Shown here piece by piece: positions 17,327 through 27,349 of a stretch of DNA of 49,851 bases (position 1 is the stretch's first letter; each line of letters begins with the position of its first letter). Under the pieces are notes generated by a model, which did not search any database, was not told where the DNA came from, and saw only the letters and a program-made list of their open reading frames with translations. This DNA is from Asaia bogorensis (GTDB lineage Bacteria > Pseudomonadota > Alphaproteobacteria > Acetobacterales > Acetobacteraceae): positions 1-49,851 of the forward strand of contig CAMBMS010000020.1 in the NCBI GenBank assembly GCA_945868845.1, given 5' to 3'. Position numbers and translations under genes: made by a program.

Positions 17327-18586
17327 ATGAAGCTAATGTGGTTCCATTTGATGCCCTATACCGAGCTACCGGACGATTTCCGGCAAGCCAACAATTCGGT
17401 CTGGGTGGATATCCACTCTTCCCTGTTCGATCCGAAGCGCGCCCACTTGATGTACAACGATTTCATGGACGAAATGGAATTCGCCGCCGATTGCGGCTTC
17501 GACGCCGTCTGTTGCAACGAACATCATTCCAACGGCTACGGCCTGATGCCGTCGCCCAACCTGATCGCCTCGGCGCTGGCACGGCGCACCACCGATACCG
17601 CGATCTGCGTCATGGGCAATTCGCTGGCGCTGTATAATCCGCCCACGCGCGTGGCGGAGGAATTCGCCATGTTGGACTGCATCTCCGGCGGCCGCCTAAT
17701 CGCCGGCTTTCCTGTTGGCACACCGATGGACACCACCTACGCATATGGCCAGAACCCGTCGATGCTGCGCGAACGCTATCTGGAAGCGCACGACCTTGTT
17801 ATGCGCGCGTGGACCGAGAAAGAAACTTTTGCCTTCAACGGCCGCTATAACCAGCAGCGCTACGTCAATATCTGGCCGCGCCCGGTGCAGCAGCCGCACC
17901 CGCCGGTCTGGATCCCCGGAGGCGGCTCGGTAGAGACCTGGCAATGGTGCGCGGAGATGGACTACGTCTACGCCTATCTGTCCTATTACGGCTACAAGGA
18001 CGGTAAGGCGACGATGGACGGGTTCTGGCGCGAAATGGGCCGACTGGGTAAAGACAGAAACCCTAACCGCGCCGCCTTCCTGCAATTCGTAGGTGTCGCG
18101 GAAACCCGCGAGAAAGCGCTGGAACTTTACCGCGAACCTGCCGAATATTTCTATGGCCGTTGCTTGCATGTGGACCCAGCCTGGGCCTCGCCGCCGGGCT
18201 ACATGACGGAAGGCACGATGCGCGCCGGCATGACCAGCCAGGTCGGCCGCGCAGCAGCAAATTCCGCCCGCTCGAAAATGCGCGCGACGGAGATGAAAGA
18301 CATCGTCGATCTCGGCTATGTTATCATCGGCTCACCCGATGAAGTGGTCGAACAGCTGACAGAAGTGGCCACCGAACTGAATGTCGCCCACCTGATGCTG
18401 CTGCTGCAATACGGTAACATGGGCAAGGAATTGGCGAAGTACAACACCAAATTGTTCGCCGAAAAAGTTATGCCCCGCCTACAACCCTTGTTCGCCGAAT
18501 GGGAAGACCGCTGGTGGCCGCAACCGATGGAACCCGCGCAGCGCGCGGAAATCCCGGCCTTCAAACCGGGCCTGGCTGCGGAATAG
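17327..18586 (+). CDS. LLM-class flavin-dependent oxidoreductase (luciferase-like)
   Basis: The 419-residue protein is a TIM-barrel luciferase-like monooxygenase. It starts at strand 1 with MKLMWFHLMPY, has the EHH tract CCNEHHSNGYGLMPSPNLIA, ISGGRLIAGFPVGTPMDTTY, and WPRPVQQPHPPVWIPGGGS, and ends with a helical C-terminal extension rich in Trp (EDRWWPQP). It is longer than the other LLM protein in the window and belongs to a different subgroup. Related enzymes attack alkanesulfonates, nitrilotriacetate or long-chain substrates, but nothing here fixes the substrate. A rhodanese gene follows on the same strand after 93 bases. The upstream 169 bases hold no gene. Confidence 0.88.
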   Translation: MKLMWFHLMPYTELPDDFRQANNSVWVDIHSSLFDPKRAHLMYNDFMDEMEFAADCGFDAVCCNEHHSNGYGLMPSPNLIASALARRTTDTAICVMGNSLALYNPPTRVAEEFAMLDCISGGRLIAGFPVGTPMDTTYAYGQNPSMLRERYLEAHDLVMRAWTEKETFAFNGRYNQQRYVNIWPRPVQQPHPPVWIPGGGSVETWQWCAEMDYVYAYLSYYGYKDGKATMDGFWREMGRLGKDRNPNRAAFLQFVGVAETREKALELYREPAEYFYGRCLHVDPAWASPPGYMTEGTMRAGMTSQVGRAAANSARSKMRATEMKDIVDLGYVIIGSPDEVVEQLTEVATELNVAHLMLLLQYGNMGKELAKYNTKLFAEKVMPRLQPLFAEWEDRWWPQPMEPAQRAEIPAFKPGLAAE

Positions 18587-18679
18587 GTGCGATGATCCGT
18601 CATGGCCCGCCCCCACCTAACACGGGGCGGGCTCCGGCGGACCGATCCGCGCCTTTTGCCTGAGACAAAGGATGACCAT

Positions 18680-19078
18680 ATGAAAATCAAAAAAGGCTAC
18701 AAGCAACTGCTGGCCGAAGCCAATGCCGAGATCGAAACACTTGGCCCCGCCGACGCCATCGCCCTGTATGGAAAGCCGGACATCGTGCTGGTCGATCTGC
18801 GCGACCCGCGTGAACTGGAACGCGAAGGCATGGTCCCCGGCGCCTTCCGTTGTCCGCGCGGCATGCTGGAATTCTGGCTTGATCCGGAAAGCCCCTACCA
18901 CAAGCCGATCTTCGCCGAGGATAAGAAATTCATCTTCTTCTGCGCCGCTGGCTGGCGCTCCGCGCTCGCCGCCAAAACCGCGCAGGACATGGGCCTAGAA
19001 AAAGTTGCCCATATCGACGGCGGATTTACTGCCTGGCGCGACACGCACGGGCCGGTGGAAGGGCCGAAGGCAAAGTAG
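18680..19078 (+). CDS. Rhodanese-domain protein
   Basis: A single rhodanese domain of 132 residues. It has VDLRDPRELEREGMVPGAFRCPRG, the active-site loop FFCAAGWRSALAA with the probable nucleophile Cys, and the closing DGGFTAWR. The loop CAAGWRS is a standard single-domain variant. Rhodaneses move sulfane sulfur between acceptors. The ATG at 18680 follows AAGGA and puts the conserved helix at the N-terminus; an upstream frame of 26 codons looks non-coding. The position after an LLM oxidoreductase suggests a shared sulfur or detoxification task, but this is only context. Confidence 0.88.
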   Translation: MKIKKGYKQLLAEANAEIETLGPADAIALYGKPDIVLVDLRDPRELEREGMVPGAFRCPRGMLEFWLDPESPYHKPIFAEDKKFIFFCAAGWRSALAAKTAQDMGLEKVAHIDGGFTAWRDTHGPVEGPKAK

Positions 19079-19084
19079 GATTGG

Positions 19085-19297
19085 GGGCTTTGCCCGTTGG
19101 CTCGCTCCCCAGCTCAGCCCCCCACCAGGAAGCAATGCTCCCTGGACCCCCGACCATATCTTGATGGTGCAGAAGGGAGCTAAGGAACTGCTTCCGACAG
19201 CCCCTCGCTCCCTTCTTTTTCATCACCAAATGAATAGGTTCTAATTGGCGTAGCCCCTTAGCGGGGTTCGGAGCAGCCCCCCGACCTTCCTTCCGGC
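19085..19297 (+). repeat. Interspersed repeat, copy A
   Basis: About 210 bases between the rhodanese gene and the MntA/HepT relic. It contains CAGGAAGCAATGCTCCCTGG, AGAAGGGAGCTAAGGA and, at 19230-19295, the best-conserved block AATGAATAGGTTCTAA followed by CCCCTTAGCGGGGTTCG and ACCTTCC. The same order of blocks recurs at 34885-35115 and the last block alone at 25041-25100. The CCCC-TTAG-CGGGG core can fold as a small hairpin. It behaves like a short interspersed repetitive element placed at gene 3' ends. Confidence 0.7.
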
Positions 19298-19404
19298 GAA
19301 TTCCGCTCAATGTAACTTGGCATTAGCCAGCGTTTGCGGCGGTTGGTCTCGAAGTCGGCGCGGATGAAGTCGATCGCCTCGATGATGTCGATCAGGCGCG
19401 GCAG
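19258..19404 (-). pseudogene. HepT/DUF86-like fragment
   Basis: The minus strand reads LPRLIDIIEAIDFIRADF, then ETNRRKRWLMPSYIERNSPE. This resembles the N-terminal helices and the RRKRWLVERGIEII tract of HepT-like (DUF86) ribonuclease toxins that pair with MntA nucleotidyltransferases. The middle loop is shortened and the catalytic RxxxxH region is missing, so the fragment cannot be functional. It overlaps copy A of the repeat. Chance similarity cannot be excluded. Confidence 0.4.
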
Positions 19405-19414
19405 TGGTGAGCGT

Positions 19415-19600
19415 GGGGGCATCAGAAAAACGGCCCGCGACGAAGCCCGCCTCGACTCCGACATCGACCAGTTCATCGACCACCCCGTAAGCACCATCAA
19501 CCTGTTCGTAATGATCAATCTGCAGGAAACCACCTCCCACATCCTCGGGCACAAGGTCGAGCGGTGCACGGTGGTGTTTATGGCATGGACGGGGGAGTGA
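19415..19600 (+). pseudogene. MntA-type nucleotidyltransferase fragment
   Basis: The plus strand reads IRKTARDEARLDSDIDQFID, then INLFVMINLQETTSHILGHKVE. This matches the GSxARGEARPDSDIDL active-site strand and the LFDLVxLQExLSxxLGRKVDLVT region of minimal nucleotidyltransferases (MntA antitoxins). The GS of the catalytic motif is replaced by GG and one frame lacks the N-terminal helix, so it is a relic. It lies head-to-head with a HepT-like fragment, whereas intact mntA-hepT pairs run in one direction, so a rearrangement is implied. Confidence 0.45.
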
Positions 19601-19770
19601 AGACGTAAGACGTGGATGCCCGCCTGCGCGGGCATGACGACGTGGTGGCGTGGTTGGGGGGATTGGTCAGAGGGAAGGCTGGGTCCCGGGAGCCCGGCTC
19701 CCTGGTGGGGTCTGCGGGGGCAAAGCCCCGCGCTTGCTTTTATATATGCCACGCTGCTATCGGCGCGGGT

Positions 19771-21645
19771 ATGAACGATTTGGACAATTCGAGGCTTGCT
19801 TCCTCCTATGACGTGATTGTCGTCGGTGGCGGGCATGCGGGGTGCGAGGCGGCTGCAGCTGCGGCTCGGATGGGAGCGCGGACGTTGTTGCTCACGCATC
19901 GGTTAACGACGATTGGGGAGATGTCCTGCAATCCGGCGATCGGGGGAATTGGGAAAGGGCATCTCGTTCGAGAAGTCGATGCCCTGGATGGGATCATGGG
20001 GAAGGCGGCTGACCGGGCGGGGATACATTTCAAGCTTTTGAATCGGAGCAAGGGTCCTGCGGTGCGGGGGCCTCGGGCGCAGGCGGATCGGGGGCTTTAT
20101 CGGGCGGCGGTGCAAGGGTTGCTAGCGGAGACTGCGGGGCTCGAGATTTGCGCTAGGTCGGTGGAGGACCTTCTTCTCGACCAGTCCGGGCGGGTGAGGG
20201 CGGTGGTTTGTGGGGATGGAGCGGAGATTGCGTGCGGGGCGGTGGTATTGACCACGGGGACGTTTTTGAACGGCGTGATCCATGTGGGGGAGGAGACGAC
20301 CGCCGCGGGACGGGCGGGGGAGGCGCCTTCGGTTGGGTTGGCGGAGACGTTGGAGCGGCTGGGGGTGCCTCGGGGGCGGTTAAAGACGGGGACACCACCT
20401 CGGCTAGATCGGCGGACGATCGATTGGGAGGGGTTAGAGGCGGATTGGGGCGACGAGAAGCCGGAGTTCTTTTCGGCGCTGACCTCCCGGGTGGTTAATC
20501 GGCAGATAGAATGCCGAGTGACGGCAACGACGCCAGCGACACATGCGGTGATAAGGGCGAATTTACATCGGTCGGCAGTGTATGGCGGGCGGATTTCGGG
20601 GGTGGGGCCTCGGTATTGTCCATCAATCGAGGACAAGGTGGTGCGGTTTTCGGGGCGGGAGCGGCACACGATCTTCTTGGAGCCGGAGGGGTTGGAAGAT
20701 AACACGGTCTATCCGAACGGGATTTCGACGAGCTTGCCGGCAGAGGTGCAGGCTGAGGTTTTGAGAACAATCCCTGGATTGGAGAATTGTCGCATTATTC
20801 GTCCGGGATATGCAGTGGAGTATGACTATGTGGACCCTCGGGCGTTGTGGGGGAGCCTAGAGGTGAAGGTTTTGCCGGGATTGTTCCTGGCGGGGCAAAT
20901 CAATGGGACCACCGGATATGAGGAGGCGGCGGCGCAGGGGGTCCTAGCGGGGGTGAATGCAGCTCGGAAGGTGGGGGGGCAAGCGGCGGTTGGGATGGAC
21001 CGGGCGAAGGCTTATATCGGGGTGCTGGTGGATGATCTGGTCACACAGGGGGTGAGTGAGCCATATCGGATGTTCACGTCGCGGGCAGAATTTCGGTTGA
21101 GTTTGCGCGCCGATAATGCGGATTTGCGGCTAACGGAGATGGGGATTGGGATTGGGTGCGTGGGTGCGGTGCGGGCCTCGGCGTTTCGGACTCGGGCGGC
21201 TTCGGTGAAGGCGGCGGGGGAGCGGGCTCGGAACGAAGGGGCGGCGGGGGCGGCGCTGGCGCGAATGGGGATTGCCGGGCGATTGGACGGAAAGTGGCGG
21301 AGCGTGGCGCAGTTGCTAGGCGGGTTGGAGACGGTGCCGGAAGGAGTGCTGGATGGGTTCCCGTGGTTGCGGGAGCTGGAGCCGGATGTCCTGCGGGAGC
21401 TGCATACGCAGGCGCGGTATGCGGGATACCTGCATCGGCAGGAGGCGGATATCCGGAGTTTCCGGCGCGAGGAGAACGTGTCGCTGATTGGGGTGGATTT
21501 TGCCGCGGTGGCGGGGCTGTCGGCTGAGTTGCAAGGTCGGCTGGAACAGGTGCGACCGGCCTCGGTGGGGGCGGCGGCACGGGTGCAGGGGATGACTCCA
21601 GCGGCGTTGGCTGCGGTGCTAGCGCATTTGCGTAGGGCAGCGTAG
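19771..21645 (+). CDS. mnmG: tRNA uridine-5-carboxymethylaminomethyl modification enzyme MnmG
   Basis: MnmG (GidA, 624 residues) is the FAD subunit that with MnmE builds cmnm5U34 on certain tRNAs. The FAD site [13 protein letters not shown], the [35 protein letters not shown] block with a conserved Cys, [16 protein letters not shown], and [20 protein letters not shown] are all present, with the helical C-terminal MnmE-binding domain. The ATG at 19771 fits the family's short N-terminus; the open frame upstream is repeat-like. The coding strand is unusually G-rich (GGG, CGG codons), opposite to the C-rich genes that follow. It precedes the parS inverted repeat. Confidence 0.97.
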   Translation: MNDLDNSRLASSYDVIVVGGGHAGCEAAAAAARMGARTLLLTHRLTTIGEMSCNPAIGGIGKGHLVREVDALDGIMGKAADRAGIHFKLLNRSKGPAVRGPRAQADRGLYRAAVQGLLAETAGLEICARSVEDLLLDQSGRVRAVVCGDGAEIACGAVVLTTGTFLNGVIHVGEETTAAGRAGEAPSVGLAETLERLGVPRGRLKTGTPPRLDRRTIDWEGLEADWGDEKPEFFSALTSRVVNRQIECRVTATTPATHAVIRANLHRSAVYGGRISGVGPRYCPSIEDKVVRFSGRERHTIFLEPEGLEDNTVYPNGISTSLPAEVQAEVLRTIPGLENCRIIRPGYAVEYDYVDPRALWGSLEVKVLPGLFLAGQINGTTGYEEAAAQGVLAGVNAARKVGGQAAVGMDRAKAYIGVLVDDLVTQGVSEPYRMFTSRAEFRLSLRADNADLRLTEMGIGIGCVGAVRASAFRTRAASVKAAGERARNEGAAGAALARMGIAGRLDGKWRSVAQLLGGLETVPEGVLDGFPWLRELEPDVLRELHTQARYAGYLHRQEADIRSFRREENVSLIGVDFAAVAGLSAELQGRLEQVRPASVGAAARVQGMTPAALAAVLAHLRRAA

Positions 21646-21680
21646 GGCGTCACTGAGGGGGATAAGGACCTGAGGCGGGA

Positions 21681-21696
21681 TGTTTCACGTGAAACA
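21681..21696. promoter_or_regulatory. parS: parS site 1 (ParB binding)
   Basis: The sequence is TGTTTCACGTGAAACA, a perfect 16-base palindrome identical to the classical bacterial parS consensus. ParB (encoded 1.5 kb downstream) would nucleate here to load the partition complex and SMC. It sits 36 bases after the mnmG stop. Confidence 0.97.
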
Positions 21697-21759
21697 ATCC
21701 ACAGGCTGTGGACAAGTTTTAGGGTCAGAGCTGGAGCGAAACAACCCACAGCCTGTGGA

Positions 21760-22374
21760 TTGTTTCACGTGAAACATCCCGCCCCTGTCCAGGCAGCCCT
21801 AGAAACTTTCGCCGCCCTGCTGCTGCGCTGGAACTCCACCGTCAATCTGATCGCCCGGCGCGACGAGGCCACGCTGTGGAAGCGCCATATCGAGGACAGC
21901 CTCCAGCTCATCCCCCTAATCACGCCTCGCCCCTCACACGCCATCGATCTCGGCTCCGGTGCCGGCTTTCCCGGCCTGGTGCTGGCCATCGCCACCACCA
22001 TCCCGTTCGACCTGATCGAGTCCGACCAGCGCAAAGCCGCCTTCCTGCGCGAGGCCGCCCGGATCACCGGCGCCCGCGCCATCGTCCACGCCAGCCGAAT
22101 CGAGGCCACCAACCTCCCGCCCGCCCCCCTCGTCACCGCCCGCGCCCTCGCCCCCCTCCCCGAACTTTTGGCCTTCGCGGACTCCAAACTCGCCATTGGG
22201 GGGGTTTGCCTGTTCTTAAAAGGCGCCAAAGTCGCTTCCGAATTGACGGCAGCCGCCACGCAATGGCACATGCGAACAGAACAATTCCCCAGCCGCACCA
22301 ACCCGACCGGCTGCATCCTCCGCATCAGCGAGATCGCCCGTGCCACCCCCATCCGAGACCGAGGCCCCCCCTAG
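21760..22374 (+). CDS. rsmG: 16S rRNA (guanine-527-N7)-methyltransferase RsmG
   Basis: RsmG (GidB, 204 residues) methylates G527 of 16S rRNA with S-adenosylmethionine. The family's LLRWNSTVNLIARRDEATLWKRHIEDSLQL, the SAM site DLGSGAGFPGLVLA and LIESDQRKAAFLREAARITGA are clear; the C-terminal part is compact. The start is a TTG that precedes a parS-encoded FHVKHP, the N-terminus seen in many relatives with ATG. A GTG at 21769 is the alternative. No ribosome site is properly spaced: the nearest GGAG is 23 bases upstream and the intervening bases form the repeat arm. It overlaps parA by 35 bases. Confidence 0.94.
   Translation: MFHVKHPAPVQAALETFAALLLRWNSTVNLIARRDEATLWKRHIEDSLQLIPLITPRPSHAIDLGSGAGFPGLVLAIATTIPFDLIESDQRKAAFLREAARITGARAIVHASRIEATNLPPAPLVTARALAPLPELLAFADSKLAIGGVCLFLKGAKVASELTAAATQWHMRTEQFPSRTNPTGCILRISEIARATPIRDRGPP
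21761..21776. promoter_or_regulatory. parS: parS site 2, inside the rsmG start region
   Basis: A second perfect TGTTTCACGTGAAACA lies 80 bases from the first (start to start). It overlaps the TTG start of rsmG, so codons 2 to 6 (Phe-His-Val-Lys-His) are encoded by the site. ParB bound here could affect rsmG-parA-parB transcription or translation. Confidence 0.97.
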
Positions 22375-23161
22375 CCACACCCGCATCCTCGCTATCGCCA
22401 ACCAGACGGGCGGCGTCGGTAAAACCACCACCATCATCAACCTTGCCACCGCGCTCGCCGCCGCTGGGAAGCGCGTCCTCATCATCGACCTCGATCCCCA
22501 GGGCAACGCCTCCACCGGGCTCGGCATCCCCCGCACGAACCGCGCCACCGGAACCTACCGCCTCCTCATCGGCGACACCGCTTCCCTCGCCCAGACCTCC
22601 CAGCCCACCGCCATCCAAAACCTTACCATCGTCCCCGCCGAGCCCGACCTCGCCGGCGCCGAAATAGAACTCGTCGCGCTCGACCGTCGCGAATTCCGCC
22701 TCCGCGACGCCCTCCGCACCCCATCTCCCCACTGCTTCATCCTCATCGACTGCCCCCCCTCCCTCGGCCTTCTTACCCTCAACGCCCTGGTTGCCGCCGA
22801 CGCCGTCCTCGTCCCCCTGCAAACCGAATTCTTCGCCCTCGAAGGCGTTTCGCAACTGATACGAACCATAGATATGGTAGCAAAACGCCTAAATCCACCC
22901 CTATACCTACAAGGTATTGTTCTAACAATGTTTGACCGCCGGAACAATCTCTCAGACCTCGTCGCCGCCGACGCCCGTGGATTCTTCGGCCAGGCCGTCT
23001 ACACCACCGTGATCCCCCGCAACATCCGCGTCTCCGAAGCCCCCAGCCACGGCAAACCCGTCCTCATCTACGACCCCCGCTCCCCCGGCGCCCAGGCCTA
23101 CACCGCCCTCGCCCAAGAATTCCTCGCGCGCGAACGCACCCCAAAGGCACGCACCCCATGA
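22340..23161 (+). CDS. parA: Chromosome-partition ATPase ParA (signature lysine absent)
   Basis: ParA (273 residues, GTG start) is the ATPase that moves ParB-parS complexes. The deviant Walker A reads NQTGGVGKTT (21-30): the P-loop Lys28 is kept but the signature Lys at position 23 is Thr (codon ACG at 22406-22408; AAG would give Lys). Switch I DLDPQGNASTGLG, Walker B LIDCPPSLGLLT, TEFFALEG and SEAPSHGKPV are all typical. The GTG start lies inside the rsmG frame, and the stop overlaps the parB start (ATGA). Whether the change is real or a base error cannot be seen; everything else indicates a well-kept gene. Confidence 0.95.
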   Translation: MPPPSETEAPPSHTRILAIANQTGGVGKTTTIINLATALAAAGKRVLIIDLDPQGNASTGLGIPRTNRATGTYRLLIGDTASLAQTSQPTAIQNLTIVPAEPDLAGAEIELVALDRREFRLRDALRTPSPHCFILIDCPPSLGLLTLNALVAADAVLVPLQTEFFALEGVSQLIRTIDMVAKRLNPPLYLQGIVLTMFDRRNNLSDLVAADARGFFGQAVYTTVIPRNIRVSEAPSHGKPVLIYDPRSPGAQAYTALAQEFLARERTPKARTP

Positions 23162-24021
23162 GCCCCGCCGACAAAAGCCCCCGCCTCGGCCGCGGCCTCG
23201 CCGCCCTGATGGGCGATATCGCCCCGCCCACCCTGGAAACTCGCGGCATCCAGGAGATCTCGGTCGCGCAACTGGAACCCAGCCCCTTCCAGCCCCGCCG
23301 CACCATGGATCCCACCGCGCTCGCCGAACTCGCCGCCTCCATCCAGGCGCGCGGCATCCTACAACCACTCCTCATCCGCCCCCACCCCACAGCGCCGGGC
23401 CGCTACCAAATTATTGCCGGCGAGCGCCGCTGGCGCGCCGCCGCCCAGGCAGGCCTCCCATCCATCCCCGCGCTGATCCGCCCCCTCTCAGACCAGGACG
23501 CCATGGCCGCCGGCCTGGTGGAGAACCTCCAACGTCAGGACCTCAACGTCATGGAGGAAGCGGAAGGCTATGCCCGCCTCCAGAGCGAATTCGGCCTCAC
23601 CCAGGATGACCTCGCCCAAGCCGTCGGAAAATCCCGCTCTTACGTTTCCAACACCATCCGCCTAACCAACCTGCCAGAATCCGTCCAAAACGCCGTCCGC
23701 GCCAACCAACTCTCCGCCGGCCACGCTCGCGCCCTGCTTGCCCACGCCGACCCCGAACAAGGCATGCGCGCCATCCTCGCCCGTGGCCTTAACGTCCGCC
23801 AAACCGAAGCACTGGCCACCCGCCCCGATTTTTCCGCCGTGATCACCGCCACCCGCCCCGCAAAACAAAAAGCCCCGGAGACCCAGGCTTTAGAAAACAT
23901 GCTCACCGAAAAACTTGGCCTCCGCATCGAAATCACCTTCGACGGCAGAGGCGGAAACCTAAAAATTACCTACCAAACCCTCGACCAGCTCGACGCCGTC
24001 GTCGCGCGCCTCACCCGCTAA
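23158..24021 (+). CDS. parB: Chromosome-partition protein ParB
   Basis: ParB (287 residues) is the CTP-dependent clamp that loads at parS. The N-terminal LGRGLAAL is the ParA-stimulating peptide; the CTPase/ParB-N domain has QPRR and GERRWR (88-93); the helix-turn-helix is in LTQDDLAQAVGKSRSYVSNTIRLTNLP; the C-terminal dimerisation helix-strand (ALENMLTEKLGLRIEI) is present. It is coupled to parA by an ATGA overlap. Its targets are the two parS sites 1.4-1.5 kb upstream. Length is typical. Confidence 0.97.
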   Translation: MSPADKSPRLGRGLAALMGDIAPPTLETRGIQEISVAQLEPSPFQPRRTMDPTALAELAASIQARGILQPLLIRPHPTAPGRYQIIAGERRWRAAAQAGLPSIPALIRPLSDQDAMAAGLVENLQRQDLNVMEEAEGYARLQSEFGLTQDDLAQAVGKSRSYVSNTIRLTNLPESVQNAVRANQLSAGHARALLAHADPEQGMRAILARGLNVRQTEALATRPDFSAVITATRPAKQKAPETQALENMLTEKLGLRIEITFDGRGGNLKITYQTLDQLDAVVARLTR

Positions 24022-24050
24022 CCCCCTCCGCCCCGGAAGACTGGGAAAAA

Positions 24051-24962
24051 ATGCCTAAAAAAACCGCATTCATAGGCCTCGGCAATATCGGCGCCCCCAT
24101 GGCCGCCACGCTCCTCCGCACCCTCAAATCCCTGACCGTCCACGACCTCGACCCGGCTCGCGTCCAAACCCTCGTCGCCGAGGGCGCCACCGCCGCTACC
24201 TCCCTCACCCACCTCGCCCAAACCTCCCAAACCATTCTTCTATCCCTCCCTACCTCCCAAAACGTTGAAGCCGTCCTCCTCGGCCACGCCGGCATCATCC
24301 ACCACGCCGCCCCCGAAACCCTCATCATCGACCTGACCAGTGGCAACCCCGCCCAATCCAAAGACATCGCTGCGACACTCGCGCGGGAAAAAATCCACTA
24401 CATCGACGCCGGCGTCAGCGGCGGCGTAGCGCCAGCACAAACCGGCACCCTCGGCATCATGATCGGCGGCGCCGACCAACACGTGGCCCGCGCTATGCCC
24501 TTCCTCGAAATCCTCGGTAAAACCATCGTCCATATCGGCCCCGTCGGTGCCGGCCACATGACAAAATCGCTGAACAATCTCCTGCTCGCCTCCAACATGA
24601 TCGCCGCCGCCGAGGCGCTGGCGCTTGCCGCGAAATCCGGCCTCGACCCCGCCAAAGTCGTCGCCGCCATCAACGGCAGCTCCGGCCGCAGCTGGGTCAG
24701 CGAATACCGCATCCCAAATTTCGTCCTGAAAGGCGATTTTTCCGAGCAGACCGGTATGGCCGTGACACTCCTCGTCAAGGATGTCGCCATCGCCTGCGAA
24801 GCCGCCAAATCCAGCGACGTCACCCTCTATATCGGCAACCTCATTCACCAAATGCTTATCCGCATCAGCCATGAAGTCGGCCCAACCGCCCCCAACACCA
24901 ACGTCATCCGCGCCATCGAAGACTGGGCCGGCGTCAAAATCCGTCCGGCAAATGATGCATGA
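24051..24962 (+). CDS. 3-hydroxyisobutyrate dehydrogenase-family oxidoreductase
   Basis: This 303-residue beta-hydroxyacid dehydrogenase has the Rossmann start FIGLGNIGAPMAATLL, DLTSGNP, the substrate-binding DAGVSGGVAPAQTGTLGIMIGG, the catalytic-Lys helix GHMTKSLNNLLLASN and VTLLVKDVAIA. Relatives act on 3-hydroxyisobutyrate, tartronate semialdehyde or glyoxylate, using NAD(P). It lies 29 bases after parB on the same strand and shares its C-rich strand composition. The link with partition genes looks positional only. A strong hairpin follows the stop. Confidence 0.9.
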   Translation: MPKKTAFIGLGNIGAPMAATLLRTLKSLTVHDLDPARVQTLVAEGATAATSLTHLAQTSQTILLSLPTSQNVEAVLLGHAGIIHHAAPETLIIDLTSGNPAQSKDIAATLAREKIHYIDAGVSGGVAPAQTGTLGIMIGGADQHVARAMPFLEILGKTIVHIGPVGAGHMTKSLNNLLLASNMIAAAEALALAAKSGLDPAKVVAAINGSSGRSWVSEYRIPNFVLKGDFSEQTGMAVTLLVKDVAIACEAAKSSDVTLYIGNLIHQMLIRISHEVGPTAPNTNVIRAIEDWAGVKIRPANDA

Positions 24963-24965
24963 AGT

Positions 24966-25035
24966 GGCTCTTATAATAAAAGGGGCCTACTGAAGTGGTA
25001 ACAACCACCAAGCGGGCCCCTTCATTATAAGAGCC
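24966..25035. repeat. Large hairpin between convergent genes
   Basis: Left arm 24966-24987 begins GGCTCTTATAAT and ends GGGGCC; the right arm 25014-25035 is its reverse complement at 19 of 22 positions, read without gaps. The loop holds GTGG-TAACAA-CCAC, a small second hairpin. There is no T-run after either arm, so it differs from a simple rho-independent terminator; it may be a MITE-like element or still stop both convergent transcripts. Confidence 0.8.
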
Positions 25036-25040
25036 AACGA

Positions 25041-25100
25041 ACAGGTTCTAAAGAGCGCCCCCCTTAGCGAGGTTCGGGGCAGCGCCACGACCTTCCTCCC
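25041..25100 (+). repeat. Interspersed repeat, copy B (3' block only)
   Basis: The 60 bases include CAGGTTCTAAAGAGCGCC, CCCTTAGCGAGGTTCGGGGC and ACCTTCC, matching the most conserved block of copies A (19230-19295) and C (35045-35112). The upstream part of the element is missing and the hairpin takes its place. It is immediately before the 3' end of katG. Confidence 0.7.
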
Positions 25101-25106
25101 AATCAA

Positions 25107-27338
<2,232 letters not shown>

Positions 27339-27349
27339 TTATCGCGGGT

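Larger units (their letters stand above)
21674..21783. repeat. 110-bp perfect inverted repeat carrying two parS sites
   Basis: Arms 21674-21711 and 21746-21783 are perfect reverse complements over 38 bases. From outside inward each arm is GGCGGGA, a full parS palindrome, AT, and the nested palindrome-like CCACAGGCTGTGG. The spacer 21712-21745 is 34 bases. The structure could form a cruciform in DNA or a very strong hairpin in RNA after mnmG, and it covers the rsmG start. The AATCCACAG in each arm matches the DnaA box TTATCCACA at seven of nine bases, so weak DnaA binding is conceivable. Confidence 0.95.

Noticed and set aside
19706-19742. GC-rich palindrome-like stretch before mnmG as a riboswitch
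   Set aside because: It contains only a GGGGCAAAGCCCC hairpin; no conserved riboswitch core was recognised.
20208-20498. Glycine-rich plus-strand frame inside mnmG
   Set aside because: It is a frame shadow of G-rich mnmG codons.
21674-21783. Calling the inverted-repeat region an origin of replication
   Set aside because: It has parS sites and two weak DnaA-like matches only; no AT-rich unwinding region or DnaA box cluster, and the skew polarity does not fit.
22325-22855. Glycine-rich minus-strand frame opposite parA
   Set aside because: Antisense of the C-rich parA coding strand; low complexity and no motif.
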